DNA of 64,000 bases from Altererythrobacter sp. C41 (GTDB lineage: Bacteria > Pseudomonadota > Alphaproteobacteria > Sphingomonadales > Sphingomonadaceae), in the NCBI RefSeq assembly GCF_016803135.1, contig NZ_JAEVFE010000006.1:102504-166503 (forward strand), written 5' to 3'. A program made the translations under genes and the position numbers. The notes below the pieces were generated by a model. That model worked only from the letters and a program-made list of their open reading frames with translations. It made no database searches and had not been told where the DNA came from. Positions 56,340 through 64,000 of this stretch are shown here, piece after piece. The stretch's first letter is position 1, and each line of letters opens with the position of its first letter.

Positions 56340-57854
56340 TCAAAGCTGTAGCATCACCGTCTTGAGCTCGGTATAGGCCTTCACGCCCTCGCTGCCGAGC
56401 TCACGGCCGATGCCCGACTGCTTGTAGCCGCCGAAGGGCAGGGCGCTGTCGAGCATCGAGTGGCAATTGCCCCAGACGGTGCCCGACTTGATCTTCGCGG
56501 CGAGCTTGTGGAACGCGCCGACATCGCGCGTCCAGATCCCGGCGCCGAGGCCGTAGAGCGTATCGTTGGCCTGCTTCGCGACATCGTCGAGATCGTCGAA
56601 CCGCTGCGCGACGACGACGGGGCCGAAGATCTCCTCCTGCACCACGCTCATGCTCGGGTTCACGTCGACCAGCACGGTCGGGTTGACGTAGTAGCCGCCG
56701 TTCGAAGGCGCCGCATCGCCGCCCATGGCGACGCTCGCGCCGTCCTTCTTGCCCGCCTCGATATAGCCCATGACGCGCTCGAACTGCTCGTGGCTGACCA
56801 GCGGGCCCATGCGCGCCTGCGGGTCGAGGCTCGGGCGCGGGGCCCAAGCCGGGGCAGTCTCGGCGATACCCTCGATCAGCCGGTCGAACACGTCGCGGTG
56901 GGCGTAGAGCCGGCTGCCGGCGACGCAGACCTGGCCGGAGTTGAAGAAGATCGCATTGGCCGCGCCGCCCGCGGCGACCGCCGGGTCCATGTCGGGCAGC
57001 ACGATCACCGGGCTCTTGCCGCCGAGCTCGAGCGTGACGCGCTTGAGGCTGTCGGTCGCGGTGCGGTTGATGATCTTGCCCACTTCGGTCGAGCCGGTGA
57101 AGGCGACCTTGTCGACATCTGGATGGCGCACCAGCCGGTCGCCCGCCGTCTCGCCGAGACCGGTGACGATGTTGACCGTTCCTGCCGGGAACCCCGCCTC
57201 GGCCACCAGATCGGCCAGCTTGAGCGCGGTGAGGCTCGTCTGCTCCGCGGGTTTGAGCACCAGCGTGCAGCCGGCCGCGAGCGCGGGTGCGATCTTCTGC
57301 ACCGCCATTAGCAGCGGGAAGTTCCACGGCACGATCTGCGCCGCCACGCCGACCGGCTCGCGCCGGGTGTAGCTGTGGAACACCCCGCGCGGCGCGTTGG
57401 CGGGCTCGATCATCTCGCCGCCCAGCTTGCTCGCCCAGCCGGCGTGATAGTGCAGCATCGAGATCGCGCCGTTGACGTCGACCGCACGCGCCATCGTCTT
57501 GGGCTTGCCGTTGTCGATCGCCTCCAGCTCGGAAAGCAGGTCGGCGTCGCGCTGGATCAGGTTGGCGAGCTGATGGATCGCCGCCTCGCGCTTCATCGGC
57601 GGCAGGTCGGACCAGCGCCCGTCGTCGAACGCGATGCGCGCCGCGGAAACGGCACGGTCGACATCGGCGTCCGAGGCATCGACGATCTGCGCCACGGCAC
57701 GGCCGCACGAGGGGTCCTCCACCATGAGCGCCTTGCCGTGGGTGCTGTCCACCCATTCGCCGCCGATGAAGAGCTGCGGCTTGCGCGCGAGGAAATCCTT
57801 GGCGGCCTGCGAATACTCGAGCTGTTCGCGGCTGATCGTCGTCTGTTCGTTCAT
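56340..57854 (-). CDS. Aldehyde dehydrogenase family protein
   Basis: NAD(P)-dependent oxidation of an aldehyde to an acid, 504 residues. Catalytic Cys in NSGQVCVAGSR, Glu in LELGGKSPVIVL, and the cofactor loop GFPAGTVNIVTGLGETAG. It resembles broad aldehyde/betaine-aldehyde/phenylacetaldehyde dehydrogenases; the substrate is not determined. It is monocistronic. Confidence 0.95.
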   Translation of the reverse strand: MNEQTTISREQLEYSQAAKDFLARKPQLFIGGEWVDSTHGKALMVEDPSCGRAVAQIVDASDADVDRAVSAARIAFDDGRWSDLPPMKREAAIHQLANLIQRDADLLSELEAIDNGKPKTMARAVDVNGAISMLHYHAGWASKLGGEMIEPANAPRGVFHSYTRREPVGVAAQIVPWNFPLLMAVQKIAPALAAGCTLVLKPAEQTSLTALKLADLVAEAGFPAGTVNIVTGLGETAGDRLVRHPDVDKVAFTGSTEVGKIINRTATDSLKRVTLELGGKSPVIVLPDMDPAVAAGGAANAIFFNSGQVCVAGSRLYAHRDVFDRLIEGIAETAPAWAPRPSLDPQARMGPLVSHEQFERVMGYIEAGKKDGASVAMGGDAAPSNGGYYVNPTVLVDVNPSMSVVQEEIFGPVVVAQRFDDLDDVAKQANDTLYGLGAGIWTRDVGAFHKLAAKIKSGTVWGNCHSMLDSALPFGGYKQSGIGRELGSEGVKAYTELKTVMLQL

Positions 57855-57986
57855 GAAGGTCTCTCCCGGTGAGAATCAGTCCTTGTCGGCAACCTACCAC
57901 GCGTCACGCCGGCACCCAATCGCGTTCAGCTTGCATGTCCCGCGCTCCGCGCGCACCATGGAGACAGGCGATTGGGAGACGCGATC

Positions 57987-58865
57987 ATGTGCGATGAGGA
58001 GAAACTTGCCCGCTGGGCGCGCGAGGGGCTGAGCCGCCGGCAATTCGGCGCACTTGGCGGCATGGCCGCGCTGGCTGCGTGCACGCCGGCGGAGTCGAAC
58101 TCGCAGGGGGTGGCCCTGCCGAAGCTCGCGGAAGAGAGCGTCAGCTTCGAGACCGCCGACGGGACGATGGACGGCTTTTTCGTCCACCCGGTTTCCGGTT
58201 CGGCGCCGGCTGTCCTGTTCTGGCCCGATATCGGCGGTATTCGCGAGGCGAAGCGCAACATGGCCCGCCGCCTGGCAGGGCAGGGCTATGCGGTGCTCGT
58301 CGCCAATCCCTACTACCGCGACGCCGCCGGCCAGCAGTTCGAGGACTTCGCCGACTTCGCTGCCAACGGCGGCTTCAAGAAGGTCGGCCCCTGGCGCGAG
58401 AAGCTCGATGCCGCGGCGATCATGCGCGATGCGACGGCCGCGGTCGCCTGGTTCGACGAGCAGGAAACGGTCGACAGCGCACGCGGCGTGGGCACGCAGG
58501 GCTACTGCATGGGCGGGCCTTTCACCGTATGGACCGCCGCGGCGGTGGCCGCGCGGGTGCGCGCGGCGGCCAGCTTCCACGGCGGCGGCCTGGTGCGCGG
58601 CGACAATCCGATGAGCCCGCACAACTTGTTCGACCGGACCGAGGCCAGCTACCTGATCGCGATCGCGCAGGACGACGATGCCGAGGCGCCCGAGACCAAG
58701 GACGTCCTGCGCAAAGCCGCCGAGGCGGCGGGCCGCCCGGCCGAGATCGAGGTCTATGCCGGCGATCACGGCTGGACCGTGCCCGATGCCCCCGCCTATG
58801 TCGAAGCGGAAGCCGAACGTGCGTGGACGAACCTGCTGGAGCTTTACCGGCAAGCCTTAGGCTGA
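57987..58865 (+). CDS. Dienelactone hydrolase family protein, Tat lipoprotein
   Basis: An alpha/beta hydrolase of 292 residues. The N-terminus MCDEEKLARWAREGLSRRQFGALGG carries a twin-arginine motif (SRRQF) and a lipobox (LAAC), so it is probably exported folded and lipid-anchored. The DLH nucleophile is Cys in GTQGYCMGG, with Asp in QDDDAE and His in AGDHGW. The substrate is unknown. GGGAGA lies nine bases before the ATG. Confidence 0.9.
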   Translation: MCDEEKLARWAREGLSRRQFGALGGMAALAACTPAESNSQGVALPKLAEESVSFETADGTMDGFFVHPVSGSAPAVLFWPDIGGIREAKRNMARRLAGQGYAVLVANPYYRDAAGQQFEDFADFAANGGFKKVGPWREKLDAAAIMRDATAAVAWFDEQETVDSARGVGTQGYCMGGPFTVWTAAAVAARVRAAASFHGGGLVRGDNPMSPHNLFDRTEASYLIAIAQDDDAEAPETKDVLRKAAEAAGRPAEIEVYAGDHGWTVPDAPAYVEAEAERAWTNLLELYRQALG

Positions 58866-58939
58866 CGTCCCGGGCCCTTCGATGATTTGGTGGGGACCGG
58901 TGAGGGGGCGGCGGAACGATGCGGTCGCCGCCGCTCCGC

Positions 58940-59446
58940 TTAGGCCATCCCGATATTGCGCAGCTTCCCCCGCAGGGCCGCCTCGTCGAAAGGCTTGATC
59001 ACATATTCGTCGGCCCCGGCCTCGATCCCCTGATGAATGTCGACCGTATCCGAGTTCGACGTGCAGAACACCACGCGCGGCGCGTGGTCGGCGGGGAGCG
59101 CGCGCAGGCGGGTGACGAATTCTATCCCGCTCATCACCGGCATGTTCCAGTCGAGCAGGATCAGATCGGGCATTGACGCCTTGCACCGGGCAAGCGCTTC
59201 CTCGCCGTTTTCCGCCTCGGCCGCTTCGAAGCCGAGATCCTCGACGATACGGCGGGCCACCTTGCGGATCATGCGCGAATCGTCGACCACCAGGCAGCGG
59301 TGGCGGACGCGTGCCTGGACGGGCCGGGCGGCGTAGGCGGCCTTGGCATCTTCCACGATCCGTTGCGCGGACGCGGCTTCGGCGTCCGGCCGAGGTGCGG
59401 TCGGCTCACCTGCCTTGTTCGCCGGCGGCGGAGTGCGTTTGATCAG
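58940..59446 (-). CDS. CheY-like response regulator, unusual start
   Basis: A single receiver domain (about 50-168 if started at CTG): CLVVDDSRMIRKVARRI with the acidic pair, phospho-acceptor Asp in LILLDWNMPVMSG, Thr in FCTSN and Lys in YVIKPFDE. A Pro/Ala-rich 45-residue head precedes it. No output domain, so it acts by protein contact. The start is unclear: CTG at 59446 overlaps the upstream TGA (CTGA); ATT at 59455 has AGGAGG at ideal spacing; GTG at 59356 is standard but has no ribosome site. It is coupled to the 106-residue gene upstream. Confidence 0.82.
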   Translation of the reverse strand: MIKRTPPPANKAGEPTAPRPDAEAASAQRIVEDAKAAYAARPVQARVRHRCLVVDDSRMIRKVARRIVEDLGFEAAEAENGEEALARCKASMPDLILLDWNMPVMSGIEFVTRLRALPADHAPRVVFCTSNSDTVDIHQGIEAGADEYVIKPFDEAALRGKLRNIGMA

Positions 59447-59763
59447 CCCGTGAATGGCGGCACCTCCTCCTCGCCCCAAGCGGGCGAGCGCGGCTCGGCG
59501 AAGAACGGGGGCGCAGGCTGGAGCGCTGCGGCGGGCTGCTCGTCTGGCGTCATGCAGACGTGGAGGTAGGGCATCCAGACGTCGCCGAACTCGGCCTTCT
59601 GATACCACACGTCGAGCACGTCGTAGGAGGCCCAGCACCCGTCGGGCTCGCGCAGACGGATACCTTCGCCGATGCGCGGGACCGAGGCGAACCGCAGGCG
59701 TTCCTGCGTCTGGTGCGTTTCGTTCTGGATCTCGACCTCGATCACGCGCGCCCCCGAGCTCAT
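59443..59763 (-). CDS. Conserved hypothetical protein upstream of the response regulator
   Basis: A 106-residue soluble protein: VIEVEIQNETHQTQERLRFASVPRIGEGIRL, then WASYDVLDVWYQKAEFGDVWMPYLHVCMTP and a Pro-rich tail. No domain recognised. Its stop overlaps the response regulator's first possible codon, so the two are likely partners in one signalling pathway. Confidence 0.7.
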   Translation of the reverse strand: MSSGARVIEVEIQNETHQTQERLRFASVPRIGEGIRLREPDGCWASYDVLDVWYQKAEFGDVWMPYLHVCMTPDEQPAAALQPAPPFFAEPRSPAWGEEEVPPFTG

Positions 59764-59894
59764 ACCTTTGCCGGCACGCTAGAGCGCAATCCTTGCCGAA
59801 AAGTAACGCATGGAGGAGGCACGGCGCCTTGCGGTTTCGCTTGCCCCGGTCCGGCCCGCTGATACGATAAGCGCAAACGAGGGGAAGGACATCG

Positions 59895-60909
59895 ATGGGT
59901 ATCGCCCTGATAATGCTGCTGGTGCTGGCGGTGATATTCCTGCTGATGGCGGTGCGCGTCGTTAAGCAGGGCTTCGTCTACACGATCGAGCGGTTCGGCA
60001 AGTTCACTCTGGCGGCCGAGCCCGGCCTGCACCTGATCGTCCCGTTCATCGACCGCGTGGGGCGGAAGGTGAACATGATGGAGCAGGTGCTCGACATCCC
60101 GGGACAGGAGATCATCACGAAGGACAACGCCATGGTCGGGGTCGACGCGGTGGTGTTCTTCCAGGTGCTCGATGCCGGCAAGGCGGCGTACGAGGTGCAC
60201 AATCTCTACGCCGCGATCATGGCGCTCACGACCACCAACCTGCGCACCGTGATGGGCTCGATGGACCTCGACGAGACGCTGTCGAAGCGCGACGAGATCA
60301 ACGCCCGGCTGCTCAGCGTGGTCGACCATGCGACCTCGCCCTGGGGGGGTGAAGATCACGCGTGTCGAGATCAAGGACATCCGCCCGCCGCTCGACATTT
60401 CCGAGGCGATGGCGCGGCAGATGAAGGCCGAACGCGTCAAGCGCGCCGAAATCCTCGAGGCCGAAGGCGACCGGGCGAGCCGCATCCTGCGCGCCGAGGG
60501 CGAGAAGCAGAGCGCCATCCTGTCCGCCGAAGGCAAGAAGGAAGCCGCTTTCCGCGACGCAGAGGCGCGCGAGCGTGCCGCCGAGGCGGAAGCGCGGGCG
60601 ACCCAGATGGTTTCCGACGCGATTTCCGAGAGCGGGAATGCCGCGATTAATTACTTCATCGCGCAGGAATATACCAAGGCGGTCGGCAAGTTCGCCACTA
60701 GCCCCAATGCCAAGACGATCCTGTTCCCGGTGGAAGCGACGCAGCTCATCGGTTCGCTCGGCGGGATCGGTGAACTCGTGCGCGATGCGGTGAGCCCGCC
60801 GGACGGCACGGTCACGACACCCCCCCTCGACACCGGGACCCCGCTGCCCCAGCGGCGCGAACGCGTTCCGCGAGCGAGCGTGCCGCGCAGCGGCGAGCGC
60901 CAGGGGTAG
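59895..60909 (+). pseudogene. SPFH/band-7 (QmcA-like) membrane protein gene with a frameshift
   Basis: An intact SPFH protein of about 337 residues can be rebuilt if one base is removed from a run of seven G at 60343-60349. The first frame gives the membrane anchor ([22 protein letters not shown]), the band-7 core ([36 protein letters not shown]) up to DHATSPWG. The second continues at [14 protein letters not shown], followed by the Ala/Glu coiled coil. In the present sequence the protein is split. A sequencing error, a slippery site or a real mutation are all possible. NfeD follows, the usual SPFH partner. GGGGAAGGA lies before the ATG. Confidence 0.85.
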
Positions 60910-60912
60910 CCC

Positions 60913-61398
60913 GTGGACGGGCTCGACAGCTTCGATCCCCACTGGATCTGGATCACGCTCGGGCTCGCGCTCGCGGCGCTCGAGCTCCTGGTGCCCGGGG
61001 TCTATCTCATCTGGCTCGCCGCCGCGGCGATCGTCACCGGGGCGCTGACCTACCTGCTCGATCTCGGGCTCGCCGCGCAAGTGATCGACTTCGTCTTCCT
61101 CGCGCTGATCTTCGCCTTCTCCGCCCGCCGCTTCCTGCGCGACAAGCCGATCGTCGGCGCCGATCCGCTGCTCAACAAGCGCGGCGGACGTCTGGTGGGG
61201 GAGACCGCCGTGGTGACCCAGGCGTTCGACGGGGGCAGCGGACGCATCCGCCACGGCGACAGCGAATGGCTGGCACGCGGTCCCGACGTCGCCGTTGGCG
61301 CGCGCGTGCGCATCATCGGCAGCGACGGATCGATCCTGCTGGTCGAACCTGTGACGCTGCTGGCGAAGGAAGAGGTCCCGCCCCCGCGCGAAGCCTAG
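60913..61398 (+). CDS. NfeD-family membrane protein
   Basis: A 161-residue partner of SPFH proteins. GTG start with AGGGG just upstream, three bases after the SPFH stop. Three hydrophobic segments (about 10-28, 30-50 and 55-75) are followed by an OB-fold C-terminal domain (GRLVGETAVVTQAFDGGSGRIRHGDSEWLARG). The pair is thought to organise membrane microdomains. The end overlaps the convergent epimerase gene by four bases. Confidence 0.92.
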   Translation: MDGLDSFDPHWIWITLGLALAALELLVPGVYLIWLAAAAIVTGALTYLLDLGLAAQVIDFVFLALIFAFSARRFLRDKPIVGADPLLNKRGGRLVGETAVVTQAFDGGSGRIRHGDSEWLARGPDVAVGARVRIIGSDGSILLVEPVTLLAKEEVPPPREA

Positions 61399-62357
61399 AC
61401 TGCGCCGCGCGTGCGGTCAGAAAAGCGACCGTGCTTGCGGTAACGGACCATCCACCGATCGAGGAACAGACCCAGCGGGCGCGGCTGCACCCCCAGCTTG
61501 TCGAGGCCCGGATGCCCGCCCGAAGGCACATTGCCCTGCTTGAGCAGGCACCACTGGTCGCCGTTCATCGGCGTGCCCGGCAGAGCGGCGAACAGGGCGG
61601 ACAGGGCGTCGGGCATGGCGATGAAGTGCCGCTCGCGCCCCTGCGCCGCGGCGATCCGCTCGTGCAGGTCCATCATCCCGATCGCCTCGGGTCCCGCGAT
61701 CTCGTAGGTCTTGCCGCCGTGCTTGCCCGGATCGGCCAGCGCTGCCGCAACCGCATCGGCCGCGTCGTCCACGAACAGGAGTTGCAGCTTCGCCTGCGGC
61801 GCGAAGACCGGCAGCACGGGCAGAGTGGAGATCAGCCCGGCGAGCATCTGCACGAAGCCTTCGTCCTCCGCGAACAGCAGCGATGGGCGCAGGATGGTCG
61901 CGCCGGGGAAGGCGGCGAGAACCTCTTCTTCGCTCAGCGCCTTCGCCTGCGCGTATTCGGCAGGCGATCCGGCGTCGGCACCGATTGCGCTGATATGGAC
62001 CATGGCGCCCGCACCGGCATCGCGTGCGGCCCGGGCTACATTGCGCGCGCCGCCGCAGATCAGCTTCTTGAGGTCGCCTTCGAACGACGCGACGAGGTTC
62101 ACCACGGCATCCGCCCCGCGCACCGCCATGGCCGCGCTGTCCGGATCGCGCACGTCGCACGGCATGAACTCGATCTGGCCCAGCTGGGCGAGCGGCTTGA
62201 GCGAAAACGCCTTCTGCGGCCGGCGACTCGCGATCCGCAGTCGCGCCCCGCGCTCGAGCAGTGCCTGCGCGACATGCCGGCCGAAGAAGCCGCTGCCGCC
62301 GGTCATCGCGACCAGCTTGCCATTCAGCCTGTCGTTGAGGGGATCGTGTGCCGCCAT
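61395..62357 (-). CDS. NDUFA9-like NAD-dependent epimerase/oxidoreductase
   Basis: An atypical SDR of 320 residues: VAMTGGSGFFGRHVAQALLERGA is the NAD(P) loop, with HISAIGADAGSPAEYAQAKALSEEEVL in place of the usual YxxxK. It resembles the complex I NDUFA9 accessory subunit family. The ATG at 62357 has ACGAGG upstream; a longer frame start lacks it. tRNA-Leu lies upstream on the other strand. Confidence 0.9.
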   Translation of the reverse strand: MAAHDPLNDRLNGKLVAMTGGSGFFGRHVAQALLERGARLRIASRRPQKAFSLKPLAQLGQIEFMPCDVRDPDSAAMAVRGADAVVNLVASFEGDLKKLICGGARNVARAARDAGAGAMVHISAIGADAGSPAEYAQAKALSEEEVLAAFPGATILRPSLLFAEDEGFVQMLAGLISTLPVLPVFAPQAKLQLLFVDDAADAVAAALADPGKHGGKTYEIAGPEAIGMMDLHERIAAAQGRERHFIAMPDALSALFAALPGTPMNGDQWCLLKQGNVPSGGHPGLDKLGVQPRPLGLFLDRWMVRYRKHGRFSDRTRGAV

Positions 62358-62442
62358 TGCCTCGTGCCGTTCATTTTTCGGTTTCGCGAATCTGGCCCCG
62401 CCTTGCCTCAACGCGCCCCGTCCCGCAACCGCCTCGAAATCG

Positions 62443-62472
62443 TTGACAAGGCCCCCGCCCCTTCGCTAGTGG
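62443..62472 (+). promoter_or_regulatory. Promoter of tRNA-Leu
   Basis: TTGACA (62443-62448), a 17-18-base spacer and TAGTGG/CTAGTG (62466-62472) lie about 50 bases ahead of the tRNA. The -35 is consensus; strong -35 with TAGNGG-like -10 is familiar for stable-RNA promoters in this group. Confidence 0.55.
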
Positions 62473-62520
62473 CGCGCCCCTACCCGCGAACCGGACCGCG
62501 ACGATCCGGATCGCCAGTGT

Positions 62521-62607
62521 GCCCAGATGGCGGAATTGGTAGACGCACCGTCTTCAGGTGGCGGCGCTCGCAAGGGCGTGGAGGTTCGAGTCCTCTTCTG
62601 GGCACCA
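62521..62607 (+). tRNA. tRNA-Leu (anticodon CAG)
   Basis: An 87-base type II tRNA. The acceptor GCCCAGA pairs with TCTGGGC, discriminator A, encoded CCA. D-arm GCGGAATTGGTAGACGC, anticodon stem CCGTC/GGCGG with loop TTCAGGT (anticodon CAG), a long variable arm (GCTCGCAAGGGC), and T-arm GGTTCGAGTCC. Its 3' end is a likely integration site for the adjacent integrase. Confidence 0.97.
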
Positions 62608-62834
62608 TCTGTTCTTCTCCCAACATCCCAAAATGGTCGACAAAACGGCGGAATTCTGCCATTTTTCGCTTGTTCCGGTCTGAAGGCGTCTGAGCTGATC
62701 TCAGGCAATCCTACCCGAATTGGGGGCACCGGTGGGGGCACAATGCCCCCACTTTTGGCGATGCCCCCACGTGCCGTGGGTGATTTGGCAGGGCGCCTTC
62801 CCGGTCCAAGGAGAACGATTCGGGATGAGGGATT

Positions 62835-63878
62835 ATGCCACTTACCAATGTTGAGCTTCGCAATCTCAAGCCAGGCAGCCGTGCATACAAACGCGCTGAT
62901 GAGCGCGGCTTGTATATCGAAGTCCGGCCGGGCGGCTCCAAGCTCTGGCGCTTGAAGTATCGCCACGCGGGTAAGGAGAAGCGCCTTGCGTTGGGCGTTT
63001 ATCCTGAAGTCGGTCTCGCCGAGGCTCGCCGGAAGCGGGACGAAGCGCGGCAACAGATCAGAGACGGCGTCGATCCGTCGGCAGAGCGCCAGAGGGAGAA
63101 GCTCACTGCTCAGTTCAGCGCAGCCAATACGTTTGGCGAGATCGCCAAGGAGTACATCGACAAGATGGTCGCTGACGGCCGTGCGGTGGCCACAACGTCG
63201 AAGGCGAATTGGCTTCTTGAGCAACTAGCCCCGATCTCGCGGCGCCCGATCGCTGAACTGACGCCAGTCGATGTTTTAGCTGCGCTGAAACGCGTCGAGG
63301 CGCGAGGGAAGCATGAAACGGCGCGCCGTTGCCGTTCATTTGCAAGCCGCGTTTTTCGCTATGCCGCGGCGACCGGTCGCGGCGAGAACGATCCGACTGC
63401 GATCCTGCGCGGTGCATTGGTCGCACCAAAGGTGACCCATCACAGCGCTATCATCGAACCCGAAGCGTTCGGAGAACTCTTGCGGTCGATCGACGCTTAT
63501 TCAGGCAATGCGATCACGCGCCTCGCGATGCAGATTTCGCCACACGTGATGACCCGCCCAGGCGAACTTCGAAGGGCGGAGTGGTCGGAGGTGAATGTCG
63601 AAAAGGCCGTTTGGACGATTCCGCCCGAACGCATGAAAATGCGCCGGCCTCACGCGATCCCTCTTTCACGCCAGGTGCTCGACTACTTTGCCGAGCTACA
63701 TTCTCTGACCGGACCCAAAGGCCTCATGTTCCCGGCGTTCCACACTTCACGTCGCCCGATGAGCGAGAATACGATCAATCAGGCGTTCCGGCGGATGGGT
63801 TATGGAACTGGCGAGATCACCGCTCATGGGCTTCGCACTACCGCTTCCACGCTGCTGAACGAAAGTGGGAAGTGGTGA
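62835..63878 (+). pseudogene. P4-type tyrosine integrase, truncated by an IS
   Basis: A site-specific recombinase of the P4/DUF4102 family. N-terminal DUF4102 (LTNVELRNLKPGSRAYKRAD), central SAM-like domain, catalytic Arg in HVMTRPGELRRAEW and His-x-x-Arg in AHGLRTTASTLLNE. The usual C-terminal part with the second His (LAH) and the nucleophile Tyr is missing. Translation stops at a TGA that is the first codon of the IS left end, after SGKW. About 347 of an expected 400 residues remain, so it is very probably inactive. Confidence 0.9.
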
Positions 63879-64000
63879 CCTGACCCCCTGATTTTCCTCC
63901 ACGTTCGATTAGAGTCCGGCCCTGATGGAAGGACGGACGAGATGAAGCGTAAGAGGTTTTCGGAAGAGCAGATCATCGGCGTGCTGAAGGAAGCGGAGGC
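63876..64000 (+). mobile_element. IS3-family insertion sequence, left end
   Basis: The sequence changes abruptly at TGACCTGACCCCCTGATTTT, resembling the left terminal repeat of IS407-group IS3 elements. It leads in 66 bases to the start of an orfA transposase. The element runs off the window, so its right end and target duplication cannot be seen. Confidence 0.75.
63942..64000 (+). CDS. IS3-family transposase OrfA, 5' fragment
   Basis: Begins MKRKRFSEEQIIGVLKEAE, the typical start of the HTH-containing OrfA of IS407-group IS3 elements (RFSEEQIIGVLKE). Only 19 codons are visible before the window ends. AAGGACGG precedes the ATG. Confidence 0.85.
   Translation, partial: MKRKRFSEEQIIGVLKEAE

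Larger units (their letters stand above)
62608..64000 (+). mobile_element. Left edge of a tRNA-Leu-integrated genomic island
   Basis: Directly after the tRNA lies a 227-bp region without a supported gene (a GGGGGCA-rich direct-repeat patch, GGGGGCACCGGTGGGGGCA at 62722-62740, also appearing as TGCCCCCAC), then a P4-type integrase and an IS. Composition drops from the very high GC of the host, a sign of recent acquisition. The right end is outside the window. Confidence 0.7.

Overview
The window is high-GC chromosomal DNA (roughly two thirds G+C by eye) from an alphaproteobacterium, most likely a member of the Sphingomonadales (Erythrobacteraceae/Sphingomonadaceae). That placement is an inference from gene content: GapR/DUF2312, a CHASE3-HWE histidine kinase, an S46 peptidase, a DUF305-LVIVD protein, a host-attachment-family protein, a metK gene behind an ATAAAG palindrome, and small intergenic palindromes of a type common in that order. 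Genes are densely packed and mostly housekeeping, with an acquired element only at the right edge.

Left part (1-13 kb): the 3' end of lnt, then metK, face a leftward cluster scoA / HAD-phosphatase-like lipoprotein / scoB / ferritin-like protein. A 410-bp gap with a probable small RNA precedes a bacterial CDC48 AAA ATPase. Leftward genes follow for an MscS-type channel, an HWE histidine kinase and polA. Middle left (13-24.5 kb): an Ala-rich lipoprotein, a small membrane protein, a class A beta-lactamase, a host-attachment-family protein, a DUF305-LVIVD fusion, a PCMT-erythromycin esterase fusion, groES-groEL under a CIRCE element, a MATE transporter and a lipoprotein cytochrome c. A REPIN-like palindromic element follows.

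Centre (24.6-38 kb): rplJ-rplL run leftward, while rpoB-rpoC start 1.5 kb away and run rightward, so the usual rplJL-rpoBC run is broken. Two small acidic lipoproteins with nearly identical promoter blocks lie between them. A lipoprotein, gltX and (leftward) pyk follow. Right centre (39-49.7 kb): the leftward run yebC-ruvC-ABM monooxygenase-ArsC/Spx-GDPD is tightly overlapped. Then come an AAC(3)-I-like acetyltransferase, a YbjQ protein, an SDR, gapR and ubiG. lysC, a PilZ-XRE regulator, a degenerate PAS-GGDEF protein and purT run rightward.

Right part (49.7-64 kb): S46 peptidase, katG, nitronate monooxygenase, purU, aldehyde dehydrogenase, a Tat-lipoprotein dienelactone hydrolase, a response regulator, a frameshifted SPFH gene with NfeD, and an NDUFA9-like epimerase. 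At 62521 a tRNA-Leu(CAG) is followed by a P4-type integrase of visibly different composition. That integrase is cut short by the left end of an IS3-family element running off the window.

The most interesting signals are: a candidate small RNA near 5.1-5.2 kb; three genes with no usual start codon whose frames open at a CTG overlapping the upstream TGA; a lipoprotein phosphatase-like gene threaded between two CoA-transferase subunits; a PilZ-XRE regulator with a Shine-Dalgarno hairpin; the twin lipoprotein promoters; and several multi-domain fusions.
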